A stretch of 64,000 nt of DNA from Dryocosmus kuriphilus (GCA_038277395.1 CM076190.1:241347256-241411255); one strand, 5' to 3'; positions 24,511-36,293 are shown, counted from the first letter of the stretch. Numbers and translations are program-made. The notes: generated by a model not told the origin, from the sequence alone.

Positions 24511-24680
24511 AGGGTTCTGTTCCAGACTATATACCTCGAGCATTGACGCGGTTCATGTCCGTGCTAAGCTTATTTTAGTACGCAATATCTAGAGACATGA
24601 AATTACCACCCTTACCCCTTCTCTCTCTCACCCATAAGCAAGTAGAAATGCAGTCAAGGTTATGTAATGGAATTTTCCAA
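24511..24680. other. Short unassigned spacer
   Basis: Mixed-composition DNA with a pyrimidine-rich CCCTTACCCCTTCTCTCTCT run. I see no gene or repeat border here. Confidence 0.4.
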
Positions 24681-25395
24681 GTTCCAAAATTGTTCATATC
24701 ACGAAAACCGTAAGAGATATGTCAAAAGACGTTAGGACAATGGAGAAGTTTTTTCACACTGATATAAATGATAGACTAAAAAAAATTTCAAAATTCCAAG
24801 ATTTTTTTGATTTTTCTATGCTCATTTTCAAATTTTTGCAGATATCTCGAAAACGGTAAGAGCTACGTAAAAACGGACAAAATTTTGGGGTTTATAAAAA
24901 AGGGTACTTCCTCAGACTGATCTAAATGATAGCGTTAAAAAATTTTCAAAATTCCAACATTTTTTATTTTTTTGGATTTTCAAAAGTTGGTGGTATCTCG
25001 AAAACGGCAAGAGCTATGCAAAAACGGACAAAATTTTCATTCTATTAGAACGCTTTCTCAAGCCAATCTATCTGATGCGCTAAAATTTTTTTCAAAATTC
25101 CAAAATTTTTGTAATTTCCAAAATTGTTCGTATCTCGAAAACCGTAAGCGATATGACAAAAGGGATTAGGACAAGTGGAAAGTTTTTCACACTGATATAA
25201 ATGATAGCCTTAAAAAAATTTCAAAATTCCAAGATTTTTTTTTGCATTTTTCAAAATTTTGCAGATATCTCGAAAACGGTAAGCGATATGGAAAAAGGGA
25301 TTAGGAGAAGGGGAAACTCTCTCGGGCTGATCTAAATTACAGGCCAAAGAATTTTTCAAAATTCCAAGATTTTTGTTTTGCTTTTTTGCATTCTT
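24681..25395. repeat. Tandem repeat of 135-150 bp, about five units
   Basis: Each unit carries TATCTCGAAAACGGTAAGAG (with variants) and later CAAAATTCCAAGATTTTT. The first landmark recurs near 24695, 24845, 24992, 25130 and 25264, so the period shortens from about 150 to 135 bp. Units differ by many substitutions, so the array is old. Confidence 0.8.
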
Positions 25396-25403
25396 CATTA
25401 TTC

Positions 25404-25785
25404 ACGTCAGAATGTTCTAGAATCTACACGTTTCGACAAGTTACGCAAAATTAAGCAATGTTGCGCAATATGATGCAACTATTTTTCGCGCCAAAATATT
25501 CTAGAATCGACAAGATGATGCAGGTTTCGACAAGCTTCGACACGTTTAAACAAGATGATGCACGTTTCGACAAGTTTCAACAAGATGATGCAATGTTGCG
25601 CAATATGATGTAACGATTTTTCCCGCCAGAATGTTCTAGAAGGTTAGGTTGCACAACGTTGCGCAAGATGATGCAATGTTGTGCAATATGGTGCAACGAT
25701 TTTTCCCGCCAGAATGTTCTAGAAGGTTAGATTGCGCAACGTTGCGCAAGATGATGCAATGTTGCGCAATATGGTGGGGGGGAGA
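25404..25785. promoter_or_regulatory. 83-bp tandem repeat carrying perfect heat-shock elements and C/EBP-like sites
   Basis: The trimeric heat-shock element GAATGTTCTAGAA (GAA-nn-TTC-nn-GAA) occurs exactly at 25410-25422, 25629-25641 and 25712-25724, with an imperfect copy at 25494-25506. Between them are repeated palindromes TTGCGCAA at 25461, 25596, 25659, 25732, 25742 and 25762, matching the C/EBP core. The last two full units are 83 bp apart. The array ends at a TATA box, so it is positioned as an upstream activating region. HSF binding is established for this motif; function here is inference. Confidence 0.65.
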
Positions 25786-25792
25786 TGTGGTC

Positions 25793-25827
25793 TATAAAAG
25801 TGCGAGTGGAGTGGAGTGCCGTCAGTT
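25793..25827 (+). promoter_or_regulatory. Core promoter: TATA box and arthropod initiator
   Basis: TATAAAA lies at 25793-25799 and TCAGTT at 25822-25827. The A of the initiator (25824) is 31 bases from the first T of the TATA box, the normal spacing for an RNA polymerase II promoter. TCAGTY is the arthropod initiator consensus. The nearest perfect heat-shock element is about 100 bp upstream, as in insect heat-shock promoters. Confidence 0.7.
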
Positions 25828-26169
25828 CAGCGTTGTCTGTTAAGTGTGTCACATTGAGCGACGAAAATCTCCAGTGCAGCTTTTTGTGAATTTTACTATT
25901 GACTGGTGAAATAATCTAAAGACAAAGCGAAAAGTGCATAACTGCAGTTTCTTATGGATCAGAAGTGCAGTTTGTGTTATGGACTTTGAAAGGAAGAATA
26001 GTGAGCGGTGGAATAAGGATATTGCATTTAAAGACAAAGTGAAAAGTGCATAACTGCAGTTTTCTTATGGACTTTACTAGTATTATGGACTTTGAAAGGA
26101 AGAATAGTGAGCGGTGAAATAGTGAGGAAATAAGGATATTGCATTTAAAGACAAAGTGAAAAGTGCATA
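25824..26169 (+). ncRNA. Predicted heat-inducible transcript with internal tandem repeat, cut by assembly gap
   Basis: Downstream of the initiator the sequence has no long ORF but repeats itself: AAAGACAAAGTGAAAAGTGC plus ATAACTGCAG begins at about 25917, 26030 and 26141, a period near 112 bp. A short ORF (25979-26053, 24 residues, starting MDFERKNSERW) is partly repeated further on. The region enters the N gap in mid-repeat. It could be the 5' UTR of a heat-shock protein gene whose coding part is in the gap, or a non-coding RNA with tandem repeats. Transcription is inferred only from the promoter. Confidence 0.4.
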
Positions 26170-26669
26170 NNNNNNNNNNNNNNNNNNNNNNNNNNNNNNN
26201 NNNNNNNNNNNNNNNNNNNNNNNNNNNNNNNNNNNNNNNNNNNNNNNNNNNNNNNNNNNNNNNNNNNNNNNNNNNNNNNNNNNNNNNNNNNNNNNNNNNN
26301 NNNNNNNNNNNNNNNNNNNNNNNNNNNNNNNNNNNNNNNNNNNNNNNNNNNNNNNNNNNNNNNNNNNNNNNNNNNNNNNNNNNNNNNNNNNNNNNNNNNN
26401 NNNNNNNNNNNNNNNNNNNNNNNNNNNNNNNNNNNNNNNNNNNNNNNNNNNNNNNNNNNNNNNNNNNNNNNNNNNNNNNNNNNNNNNNNNNNNNNNNNNN
26501 NNNNNNNNNNNNNNNNNNNNNNNNNNNNNNNNNNNNNNNNNNNNNNNNNNNNNNNNNNNNNNNNNNNNNNNNNNNNNNNNNNNNNNNNNNNNNNNNNNNN
26601 NNNNNNNNNNNNNNNNNNNNNNNNNNNNNNNNNNNNNNNNNNNNNNNNNNNNNNNNNNNNNNNNNNNNN
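26170..26669. other. Assembly gap, exactly 500 N
   Basis: A round 500-base run of N, typical of a scaffold join of unknown true length. The left side is the repeat-containing transcript and the right side is satellite, so the missing sequence is probably repetitive. Confidence 0.95.
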
Positions 26670-29600
26670 TTAGAAAAATACAGAATTCTAAAAAAACGAC
26701 AAAAATTGGAGATCTGTAGAAGCTAAGTGTGGGTTTTCATAGTCTTTCTCAGAAAACTACAGAATTCTACAAAAAATAACAAAAATTTGTGACTTGCAAA
26801 AGCTGATTGTAGTTTCTCATATTCTTTATCGGAGAATTACAGGTTTCTAAAAAAAAAAATGACGAAAATTTGCGACTTCCAAAAGCTAGTTGTAGTTTTT
26901 CATAGTATTTTGTAGAAAATATCAAATTTCTAAAAAAAAATAAAGAAAATTAACAAAAAGAAAAACCCAATTGCAGTTTTTCATATTTTTCCTTAGAAAA
27001 TAAAATAATTCTAAAAAAAATGACGATAATTTGCGAGTTGCGAAAGCTAATTGTAGTTTTCATAGTTTTTATTAGAAAATTAGAAATTTCTACACAAAAT
27101 TGTAGAAAATTATGAATGACTACGCAAAGTAACGAAAATTTGTAACTTCCGAAATATATTTGTTGTTTTTCACAGTATTTCTTAGAAAACTACAGAATAA
27201 TAAAAAATAAAGGAAACTATCGATATGCAAAAGCCATTTGTAGTTTTTCAGGACATTTCGTAGAAAGTTACAAATTAAAAGAAGAAACAAAAAAAATTTG
27301 CAATTTTTGCAAATCGTAATTGTAGTTTTTCATAGTTTTTCTTCGAAAGTTACAGAATTCTTAAAGAAAATAACGAAATTTTCGATTGACATGAGCTAAT
27401 GAAAGTTTCTCATAATATTTCAAAGAAATTTTTATAAAAAACAACGATATGCGAATTTCAAAAGCTAATTGCATGCTTTCATGTTCTTTATTAAAAAAAT
27501 ACAGAATTCTAAAAAAACAACAAAAATTGGAGATCTGTAGAAGCTAAGTATGGGTTTTCATAGTCTTTCTCAGAAAACTACAGAATTCTACAAAAAATAA
27601 CAAAAATTTGTGACTTGCCCAAGCTAATTGAGGTTTCTCATATACTTTATCGGAGAATTACAGGTTTCTAAAAAAAAAAAATGACGAAAATTTGCGACTT
27701 CCAAAAGCTAGTTGTAGTTTTTCATAGTATTTTGTAGAAAATATCAAATTTCTAAAAAAATAAAGAAAACTAACGACAAGAAAAACCCAATTGCAGTTTT
27801 TCATATTTTTTCCTTAGAAAATAAGATAATTCTATAAAAAAGACATTTTTGTAAAAGGTAATTGTAGTTTTTCATAGTTTTTCTTTGAAAGTTACAGAAT
27901 TCTAAAAGAAAATAACGAAATTTTCGATTGGCATGAGCCAATTAATGTTTCTCATAATATTTCAAAGAAATTTTTATAAAAAACAACGATATGCGAATTT
28001 CAAAAGCTAATTGTATGTTTTCATGGTCTTTATTAGAAAATTACAGAATTCTAACAAAAGCAACAAAAATTGGCGATCTGTAAAAGCTAAGTGTGGTTTT
28101 TCATAGTCTTTCTTAGAAAACTACAGAATAATATAAAATAAAGGAAGTTAACGATATGCAAAAGCCATTTGTAGTTTTTTAGGATATTTCGTAGAATGTT
28201 ATAAATTAAACGAAGAAACAAAAAATTTACCATTTTTACAAAAGGTAATTGTAGTTTCTCATAGTTTTTCTTCGAAAGTTACAGAATTCTAAAAGAAAAT
28301 AACGAAATTTTCGATTGACATGAGCTAATTAAAGTTTCTCATAATATTTCAAAGAAATTTTTTTAAAAAAACAACGATATGCGAATTTCAAAAGCTAATT
28401 GCATGCTTTCATGTTCTTTATTAGAAAAATACAGAATTCTAAAAAAACAACAAAAATTGGAGATCTGTAGAAGCTCAGTGTGGTTTTTCATAGTCTTTCT
28501 TAGAAAACTACAGAATAATATAAAATAAAGGAAGTTAACGATATGCAAAAGCCATTTGTAGTTTTTTAGGATATTTCGTAGAATGTTATAAATTAAACGA
28601 AGAAACAAAAAATTTACCATTTTTGCAAAAGGTAATTGTAGTTTCTCATAGTTTTTCTTCGAAAGTTACAGAATTCTTAAAGAAAATAATGAAATTTTTG
28701 ATTGACATGAGCTAATTAAAGTTTCTCATAATATTCCAAAGAAATTTTTATAAAAAAACAACGATATGCGAATTTCAAAAGCTAATTGCATGCTTTCATG
28801 TTCTTTATTAGAAAAATACAGAATTCTAAAAAAAAAACAAGAAAAATTGGATATATGTAGAAGCTAAGTGTGGGTTTTCATAGTCTTTCTCAGAAAACTA
28901 CAGAATTCTACAAAAAATAACAAAAATTTGTGACTTGCCCAAGCTAATTGAGGTTTCTCATATTCTTTATCGGAGAATTACAGGTTTCTAAAAAAAAAAA
29001 TGACGAAAATTTGCGACTTCCAAAAGCTAGTTGTAGTTTTTCATAGTATTTTGTAGAAAATATCAAATTTCTAAAAAAATAAAGAAAATTAACGACAAGA
29101 AAAACCCAATTGCAGTTTTTCATATTTCTCCTTAGAAAATAAGATAATTCTAAAAAAAAAGACGATAATTTGCGGGTTGCGAAAGCTAATTGTAGTGTTC
29201 ATAGTTTTTATTAGAAAATTAGAAATTTCTACAAAAAATTGTAGAAAATTATGAATGGCTACGCAAAGTAACGAAAATTTGCGATTTGCGAAATATAGTT
29301 GTAGTTTTTTATAGTATTTCTTAGAAAGCTACAGAATAATAAAATATAAAGGAAACTAACGATATGCAAAAGACATTTGTAGTTTTTTAGGATATTTTTT
29401 GTAGAATGTTATAAATTAAACGAAGAAACAAAAAGTTTACCATTTTTGTAAAAGGTAATTGTAGTTTTTCATAGTTTTTCTTTGAAAGTTACAGAATTCT
29501 AAAAGAAAATAACGAAATTTTCGATTGGCATGAGCCAATTAAAGTTTCTCATAATATTTCAAAGAAATTTTTATAAAAAACAACGATATGCGAATTTCAA

Positions 29601-32192
29601 AAGCTAATTGTATGTTTTCATGGTCTTTATTAGAAAATTACAGAATTCTAACAAAAGCAACAAAAATTGGCGATCTGTAAAAGCTAAGTGTGGTTTTTCA
29701 TACTCTTTCTTAGAAAACTACAGAATAATATAAAATAAAGGAAGTTAACGATATGCAAAAGCCATTTGTAGTTTTTTTAGGATATTTCGTAGAATGTTAT
29801 AAATTAAACGAAGAAACAAAAAATTTACCATTTTTACAAAAGGTAATTGTAGTTTCTCATAGTTTTTCTTCGAAAGTTACAGAATTCTTAAAGAAAATAA
29901 CGAAATTTTTGATTGACATGAGCTAATTAAAGTTTCTCATAATATTTCAAAGAAATTTTTTTAAAAAACAACGATATGCGAATTTCAAAAGCTAATTGCA
30001 TGCTTTCATGTTCTTTATTAGAAAAATACAGAATTCTAAAAAAACAACAAAAATTGGAGATCTGTAGAAGCTCAGTGTGGTTTTTCATAGTCTTTCTTAG
30101 AAAACTACAGAATAATATAAAATAAAGGAAGTTAACGATATGCAAAAGCCATTTGTAGTTTTTTAGGATATTTCGTAGAATGTTATAAATTAAACGAAGA
30201 AACAAAAAATTTACCATTTTTACAAAAGGTAATTGTAGTTTCTCATAGTTTTTCTTCGAAAGTTACAGAATTCATAAAGAAAATAACGAAATTTTTGATT
30301 GACATGAGCTAATTAATGTTTCTCATAATATTTCAAAGAAATTTTTTTAAAAAAAACAACGATATGCGAATTTCAAAAGCTAATTGCATGCTTTCATGTT
30401 CTTTATTAGAAAAATACAGAATTCTAAAAAAACAACAAAAATTGGAGATCTGTAGAAGCTCAGTGTGGTTTTTCATAGTCTTTCTTAGAAAACTACAGAA
30501 TAATATAAAATAAAGGAAAAAAAATTAACGATATGCAAAAGCCATTTGTAGTTTTTTAGGATATTTCGTAGAATGTTATAAATTAAACGAAGAAACAAAA
30601 AATTTACCATTTTTGCAAAAGGTAATTATAGTTCCTCATAGTTTTTCTTCGAAAGTTACAGAATTCTTAAAGAAAATAATGAAACTTTTGATTGACATGA
30701 GCTAATTAAAGTTTTCTCATAATATTTCAAAGAAATTTTTATAAAAAACAACGATATGCGAATTTCAAAAGCTAATTGCATACTTTCATGTTCTTTATTA
30801 GAAAAATACAGAATTCTAAAAAAACAACAAAAATTGGAGATCTGTAGAAGCTCAGTGTGGTTTTTCATAGTCTTTCTTAGAAAACTACAGAATAATATAA
30901 AATAAAGGAATTTAACGATATGCAAAAGCCATTTGTAGTTTTTTAGGATATTTCGTAGAATGTGATAAATTAAACGAAGAAACAAAAAATTTACCATTTT
31001 TGCAAAAGGCAATTATAGTTCCTCATAGTTTTTCTTCGAAAGTTACAGAATTCTTAAAGAAAATAATGAAACTTTTGATTGACATGAGCTAATTAAAGTT
31101 TCTCATAATATTTCAAAGAAATTTTTATAAAAAACAACGATATGCGAATTTCAAAAGCTAATTGCATGCTTTCATGTTCTTTATTAGAAAAATACAGAAT
31201 TCTAAAAAAACGACAAAAATTGGAGATCTGTAGAAGCTAAGTGTGGGTTTTCATAGTCTTTCTCAGAAAACTACAGAATTCTACAAAAAATAACAAAAAT
31301 TTGTGACTTGCAAAAGCTGATTGTAGTTTCTCATATTCTTTATCGGAGAATTACAGGTTTCTAAAAAAAAATGACGAAAATTTGCGACTTCCAAAAGCTA
31401 GTTGTAGTTTTTCATAGTATTTTGTAGAAAATATCAAATTTCTAAAAAAAAATAAAGAAAATTAACAAAAAGAAAAACCCAATTGCAGTTTTTCATATTT
31501 TTCCTTAGAAAATAAAATAATTCTAAAAAAAATGACGATAATTTGCGAGTTGCGAAAGCTAATTGTAGTTTTCATAGTTTTTATTAGAAAATTAGAAATT
31601 TCTACACAAAATTGTAGAAAATTATGAATGACTACGCAAAGTAACGAAAATTTGTAACTTCCGAAATATATTTGTTGTTTTTCACAGTATTTCTTAGAAA
31701 ACTACAGAATAATAAAAAATAAAGGAAACTATCGATATGCAAAAGCCATTTGTAGTTTTTCAGGATATTTCGTAGAAAGTTACAAATTAAAAGAAGAAAC
31801 AAAAAAAATTTGCAATTTTTGCAAAGCGTAATTGTCGTTTTTCATAGGTTTTCTTAGAAAGTTACAGAATTCTAAAAGAAAATAACGAAATTTTCGATTG
31901 GCATGAGCCAATTATAGTGTCTCATAATACTTCAAAGAAACTTTTATAAAAAACAACGACCTGCGAATTTCAAAAACTAGTTTCATGTATTCATGGTCTT
32001 TATTAGAAAAATACATAATTCTAACAAAGACAACAAAAATTTGCGATCCGTAAAGGCTAAGTGGAGTTTCTCATGTTCTTTGTCGGAGAATTTCAAGTTT
32101 CTAAAAAAAATGACGATTTGCGACTTACAAAAGCTTGTTGTAGTTTTCCATAGTATTTTGTAGATAATATCAAATTTCTAATAAAAATAAAT
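26670..32192. repeat. Satellite block 3 with higher-order repeats of about 390 bp
   Basis: The monomer family is the same, but here units of about five monomers are nearly identical. The landmark CTACAGAATAATATAAAATA occurs at 28121, 28508, 29718, 30105, 30493 and 30885, giving periods of 387-392 bp. A longer unit with GTGGGTTTTCATAGTCTTTC recurs at 26729, 27549, 28869 and 31243. The first 700 bp after the gap match 31185-31870 almost exactly. This shows recent unequal exchange compared with blocks 1, 2 and 4. Confidence 0.93.
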
Positions 32193-32197
32193 AAAAT

Positions 32198-33617
32198 TGT
32201 GCGGGATAGGACTTGTTTTCAATCAATGTGCTACAAATTCACAGTCAATATAATTTATTTAACACAAAAGTTTAGTATTAGAAATTGAACACACTATGTT
32301 TCATTGCATTCACATTTTAAATTTCTCTTGAATGAAATTATAGTTCAGAAACACATATAAAGGAGTGCACGAAGCAACTCACGCGCACAGGCGAACAAAG
32401 AAAATGCGTATCAAATAACTCAAACGCATTAAACGATATAAATGTCAGAATATCGAAAAGAAAGCTTCGAATACAAATCTCCACTTTCAAATACGTACAC
32501 AAAAACTCCTCTCTTACTTGCACAAATGACCACTCAAAATTAACGAAATTACGTGGTACTTTGACCAACGCTGGACCAAATGCCCTTCTTCCGTCGAAAC
32601 CGAAAGTCCTCTGATTCATGCACGCATTCACACGCACGTGTTTCGGGCCGGAGCCAGCGATGCTTTCCGAGCGTCCCATCGTCACAAGGAAATTTACCTA
32701 GAAGTTTCGGGATTTTTCTCTGAAAACTTCATAACTTCTCCAAATTACCCGAAAGCCGGGAAAATCTTCCATCATCGTCCATTTTGGATGAACGCCGAAA
32801 TTTCAAACCATTGTTTTTTTACTATTCCTCAAATTGTTGAAATCATTTATTTATCATGGCACTAGGCCGTAGGAAAGCATGTTTTGGGTTTTCCCTAAGG
32901 TATTTTAGGCCTGCTGTCCCGCTCGGTTCTCAATTGTTGCCGTTTCCGGTGTTGCCTCAAGATGGCTCCACGGTTTGACCACTGCATTTTTACGTTCACA
33001 TGAGATCGGAAACAATTGCTTCCGATCTGCTAGTTTTAAAATGCATACATCCATTTAGCCATGTAAATCTTTGAGCTTTGGACAGCGGCTCCTCGCTCGC
33101 TCGTGCTTATTCAACATTTGAGGAATTTCATCCTTTTTTATTTATTTAGCAAGATTTATCAAATGGCCATATAAAAAACTCTAAATTCAATTCTTTTCAG
33201 CGTGCATCAATCAAACCACTTTGCGGGTACATGCATTTCCTATATTAGCTCATACGTCGTATGTTTCAGATAACTTCAGTTTTACACAAATTTAACATAC
33301 GAATCTACGCATTTTACATTGTTGACTTACGTACTAGAAAAATATTCTTACTTATCCTACATTCCATACATCTCCTACCAAATTGTCATTTGATAATTCT
33401 CTTAACCCTAACACGCATCACTTTCATTCACAGTTATGACAAACAAAATGCATCACGCGTTGCTTGGAGGAGACCAACGAATGCTCCAATTTGCAACTGC
33501 CACATATGAAAGATTTATCAAAGGTTTTAATTTCGCCGTGAAATGTACCCAAATTTTTAACAATTTCAAAAAAAAAAATGATTAACTTGTCTTAATCTCC
33601 CGTTACCATCCTCAAAA
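32198..33617 (-). repeat. 3' LTR of the BEL/Pao element
   Basis: About 1420 bp. On the plus strand it starts TGTGCGGGATAGG and ends CCATCCTCAAAA. It aligns along its whole length with 39310-40730; the terminal CTCAAAA against CTCAACA is one of the differences. Confidence 0.93.
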
Positions 33618-33632
33618 CCCTCCCCCCGTAAA
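33618..33632 (-). other. Polypurine tract of the BEL/Pao element
   Basis: On the minus strand GGGGGGAGGG lies directly before the 3' LTR start (TTTTGAGGATGG). A purine run abutting the 3' LTR primes plus-strand DNA synthesis in LTR retrotransposons. Confidence 0.7.
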
Positions 33633-33779
33633 AAATCAATGTGATTTTTTACTTTCATCTGCATTCAATATTCTAACAATCTTGTGAATAGGGCGTACGA
33701 ACGTACTTTTACCCGTCCGAATTTTAACGACCCGAACAACACCATCAGATTTATTTTCATATACCTCAATGATTTTACA

Positions 33780-35036
33780 TTATCTCCACGTATTGCGCGG
33801 TGCTTGATAGTCTAGAATCAAAACAATGTCACCTACTCGAAACGGAGTCGTTGGTTTATGCCATTTTCTTTGTGGTAATAATTTCGGTAAATATTCTCGC
33901 AACCAGCGTTTCCAAAAACCTTGGACAAGGTTCAGCGCGATTTTAAACGTCCGATGTGGACTGAGAATCTCGGTTTCGTAACGAGCAATCTTTAAATTCC
34001 CGGAAGATCGACCAATCAAAAAATGATTCGGTGTTAACGCCTCATCATCATTTGTATCGGTTGACATATGCGTGAGCGGTCTAGAATTCACCATGTGCTC
34101 TACCTCGGCTAGTAGAGTTGAAAGAACTTCCTCGGTATATGATTGTCCGTTCAGTATGTGATTAACAGCTATTTTTACGCTTCGAATTAATCTTTCGCAT
34201 GCGCCCCCCATATGTGGGGCGTCGGGGGGATTAAAATTCCACGCAAATCGACTCGCCTCTGCAAATTCTCGTTGTTCGTTGGTGTCTATTACAACGATCG
34301 CGTCGCGCAACTCCTGATTCGCTTTCACGAAATTCGTTCCGTTATCGCTAAACATTTTTTCCGGAAATCCTCTCCTCGCTGACAGTCTTTGAACTGCCAT
34401 TATCGTCCAGCTTGCACTTAAAGTACCGGCTAACTCGAGGTGTATCGCGCGCGTTGTCATGCACGTAAAAAGAACACCCCATCGTTCTTCTCGTCGCCGC
34501 CCGATTTTGACGATCATCGGCCCGAAGCAGTCGATTCCACATTGCGAAAACGGCCATTGTCCGTAAGCTGTGCGACATGCGGGCAAGTCTGCCATAAGCG
34601 GATTTTCTGGCTTGCAGAGTTGAATTCGGCAGGTAGTACATTTCTTCGCGAGCCACCTTAATCTTGTGCGCAACCCAAAAATGTAATATTGTTGCCGTAT
34701 TTCGTTAACTACCGTTTCATTGTTTGCGTGGTAATATCGCTCATGATATGACTCGATAAGAAACTGAGTTGCATAATGATCCGCATCTAGAATAATAGGC
34801 CTATTTTCAAACTCTTTCAACTCATTCTTAGATTTGCGGAGTGTTTTATCAAATACACGCGTGACGCGTCCCCTTGCACGCAGTATTGCCTCTTTGTCGA
34901 TAAATGGTCGTAAGTATATTAATTTGCTGCCTCTCGGTAAATCCTTTCCTTTTCTGAGAGCTTCGAGCTCATTCGAAAAATACGCTGCCTGAATCAACCG
35001 ATACCAAAACTTTTCCGCTTTTCGAATTTTTTCCAT
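33780..35036 (-). CDS. BEL/Pao integrase
   Basis: A 418-residue frame that would insert the DNA copy into the genome. It has the HHCC zinc domain (His98, His103, Cys133, Cys136), then the catalytic core with Asp169 in CGIDCFGP, Asp231 in SDNGTNF and Glu281 in GGACERLIRSVK, giving D-x61-D-x49-E as expected. The C-terminal part holds NHFLIGRSSGNL and KWHKPTTPFRVGDIVLI, the typical DUF5641-like tail. All catalytic residues are present, so this is the best preserved gene of the element. It reads to within about 165 bases of the 3' LTR. Confidence 0.9.
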   Translation of the reverse strand: MEKIRKAEKFWYRLIQAAYFSNELEALRKGKDLPRGSKLIYLRPFIDKEAILRARGRVTRVFDKTLRKSKNELKEFENRPIILDADHYATQFLIESYHERYYHANNETVVNEIRQQYYIFGLRTRLRWLAKKCTTCRIQLCKPENPLMADLPACRTAYGQWPFSQCGIDCFGPMIVKIGRRREERWGVLFTCMTTRAIHLELAGTLSASWTIMAVQRLSARRGFPEKMFSDNGTNFVKANQELRDAIVVIDTNEQREFAEASRFAWNFNPPDAPHMGGACERLIRSVKIAVNHILNGQSYTEEVLSTLLAEVEHMVNSRPLTHMSTDTNDDEALTPNHFLIGRSSGNLKIARYETEILSPHRTFKIALNLVQGFWKRWLREYLPKLLPQRKWHKPTTPFRVGDIVLILDYQAPRNTWR

Positions 35037-35123
35037 CGACGTCTCGTTTTCCTCAGAAGTTTCTTTTCCTATTTTACCTAGCTTTTCTCGCGCTTTTTGA
35101 CCGCATATACGAAAAAAATTTCT

Positions 35124-36293
35124 TCAACTTTCGGCTATTTTTATGATTCGATTCCAACCCGATTTTCCAATGTCTGCAGATTCTTCCCACATTCTCGGTT
35201 TGTTGAGAAATAACGCTCCTATGAATTCTTTTCCCGTTTCCAAAATATCAGCTTCCCGTTTTTCGTCTTCATCAAATTCTCTTGGCTTTGGCCACATATG
35301 CTCTTGGTGTTGTAAAAATTCGGGGCCTACGAGCCACCGATCTGTCGACTTCATCGGCTTATTTGAATGCCGCGTACAATCGTCTGCGGGGTTAAGCTCA
35401 GAAGGAACCCAACGCCACTCTATCGCGCGCGTGTTAGCATTTATTTCTCCCAGTCGATTAGCTACGTAAATTTGTTTCGTTCGCGGTCCTGATTTAATCC
35501 AATGCAAAATTGTCGATGAATCAGACCAAAAAATTCTTTCGTTAACTTTAATTTCGAGCTCTTCGCTGATAGTCATAGCTAATCGCGACCCGAGAAGTGC
35601 AGCTTGCAGTTCTAATCTTGGCATCGTTGTAGGTTTTACTGAAGCGACCCTAGTTTTTGCCATAACGAGTGCTACGTGTACTGCTCCGTCACCGGCGGTG
35701 ATCCTGAGATACGCAACTGATGCGAACGCATATTTACTTGCGTTGCTGAAGATATGCAGTTGTGTTTTCGCGTAATCAAAACCTACCGGGATAAAGGAGC
35801 GCGGAATAGTACATTCAGTTATTTTTTGCAAATTTTTTACCCAAGATTTCCATTTAACGAATTTATCATCACGAATTTTCGTGTCCCAGGTCACGCCGCT
35901 AATCCAAATATCTTGGATTATTAATTTCGCGTTGAGTAGAAAGGGCGACAAAATTCCCAACGGATCATACACGGACATTGTGACGCTCAATACATCACGT
36001 TTCGTAGGTTTTGTCTTCCCCGTAATTATATCACTGTTAATTTTACTCAGACCGGCGTTAAAACGCAAAGTATCTGCTTCACGATCCCAAAATAAACCTA
36101 GAACACGCTGTTCTTGATTGCACAAATTTGCCTTTTCTTTAACCCCTAACTTGCCCTCTTCTTTTACATCAGCAATTATCTGCGCATTATTTGACGCCCA
36201 CCCGTGCATTTCAAAATTAGCCTCACGATTTATCAAATTTACGTCGCGAACTAATTGTCGCATTTGCCCTTTATCTGACCCGCTCGCAAGGAA
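35124..36293 (-). CDS. BEL/Pao RT thumb, connection and RNase H region
   Basis: The frame follows YVDDFLASGSD without a break. It contains LGLFWDREADTLRF, the KRDVLSVTMSVYDPLGILSP block typical of BEL/Pao (SxIAxIYDPLGLLxP), TWDTKIRD, and the RNase H strand HIFSNASKYAFASVAYLR, where the first Asp of the usual HxFxDAS is replaced by Asn. ARTRVAS-like and MPRLELQAALLGSRLA and IFWSDSSTILHWI blocks follow. The Asn at the expected catalytic Asp would disable RNase H. The frame stops at 35124, about 90 bases before the integrase frame starts. Confidence 0.82.
   Translation of the reverse strand, partial: FLASGSDKGQMRQLVRDVNLINREANFEMHGWASNNAQIIADVKEEGKLGVKEKANLCNQEQRVLGLFWDREADTLRFNAGLSKINSDIITGKTKPTKRDVLSVTMSVYDPLGILSPFLLNAKLIIQDIWISGVTWDTKIRDDKFVKWKSWVKNLQKITECTIPRSFIPVGFDYAKTQLHIFSNASKYAFASVAYLRITAGDGAVHVALVMAKTRVASVKPTTMPRLELQAALLGSRLAMTISEELEIKVNERIFWSDSSTILHWIKSGPRTKQIYVANRLGEINANTRAIEWRWVPSELNPADDCTRHSNKPMKSTDRWLVGPEFLQHQEHMWPKPREFDEDEKREADILETGKEFIGALFLNKPRMWEESADIGKSGWNRIIKIAES

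Noticed and set aside
26156..26726. Long frames spanning 26156-26726
   Set aside because: They consist almost entirely of unknown residues across the 500-N gap.
28363..28620. Minus-strand frame that recurs almost unchanged at 29927-30217 and 30656-31012
   Set aside because: It is satellite sequence read in an open frame; identity comes from higher-order repeat amplification, and the residues are only Phe/Leu/Asn/Lys-type noise.
4983..32192. CRISPR-like array
   Set aside because: Monomers are contiguous and diverged with no constant-length unique spacers, and the genome is eukaryotic.
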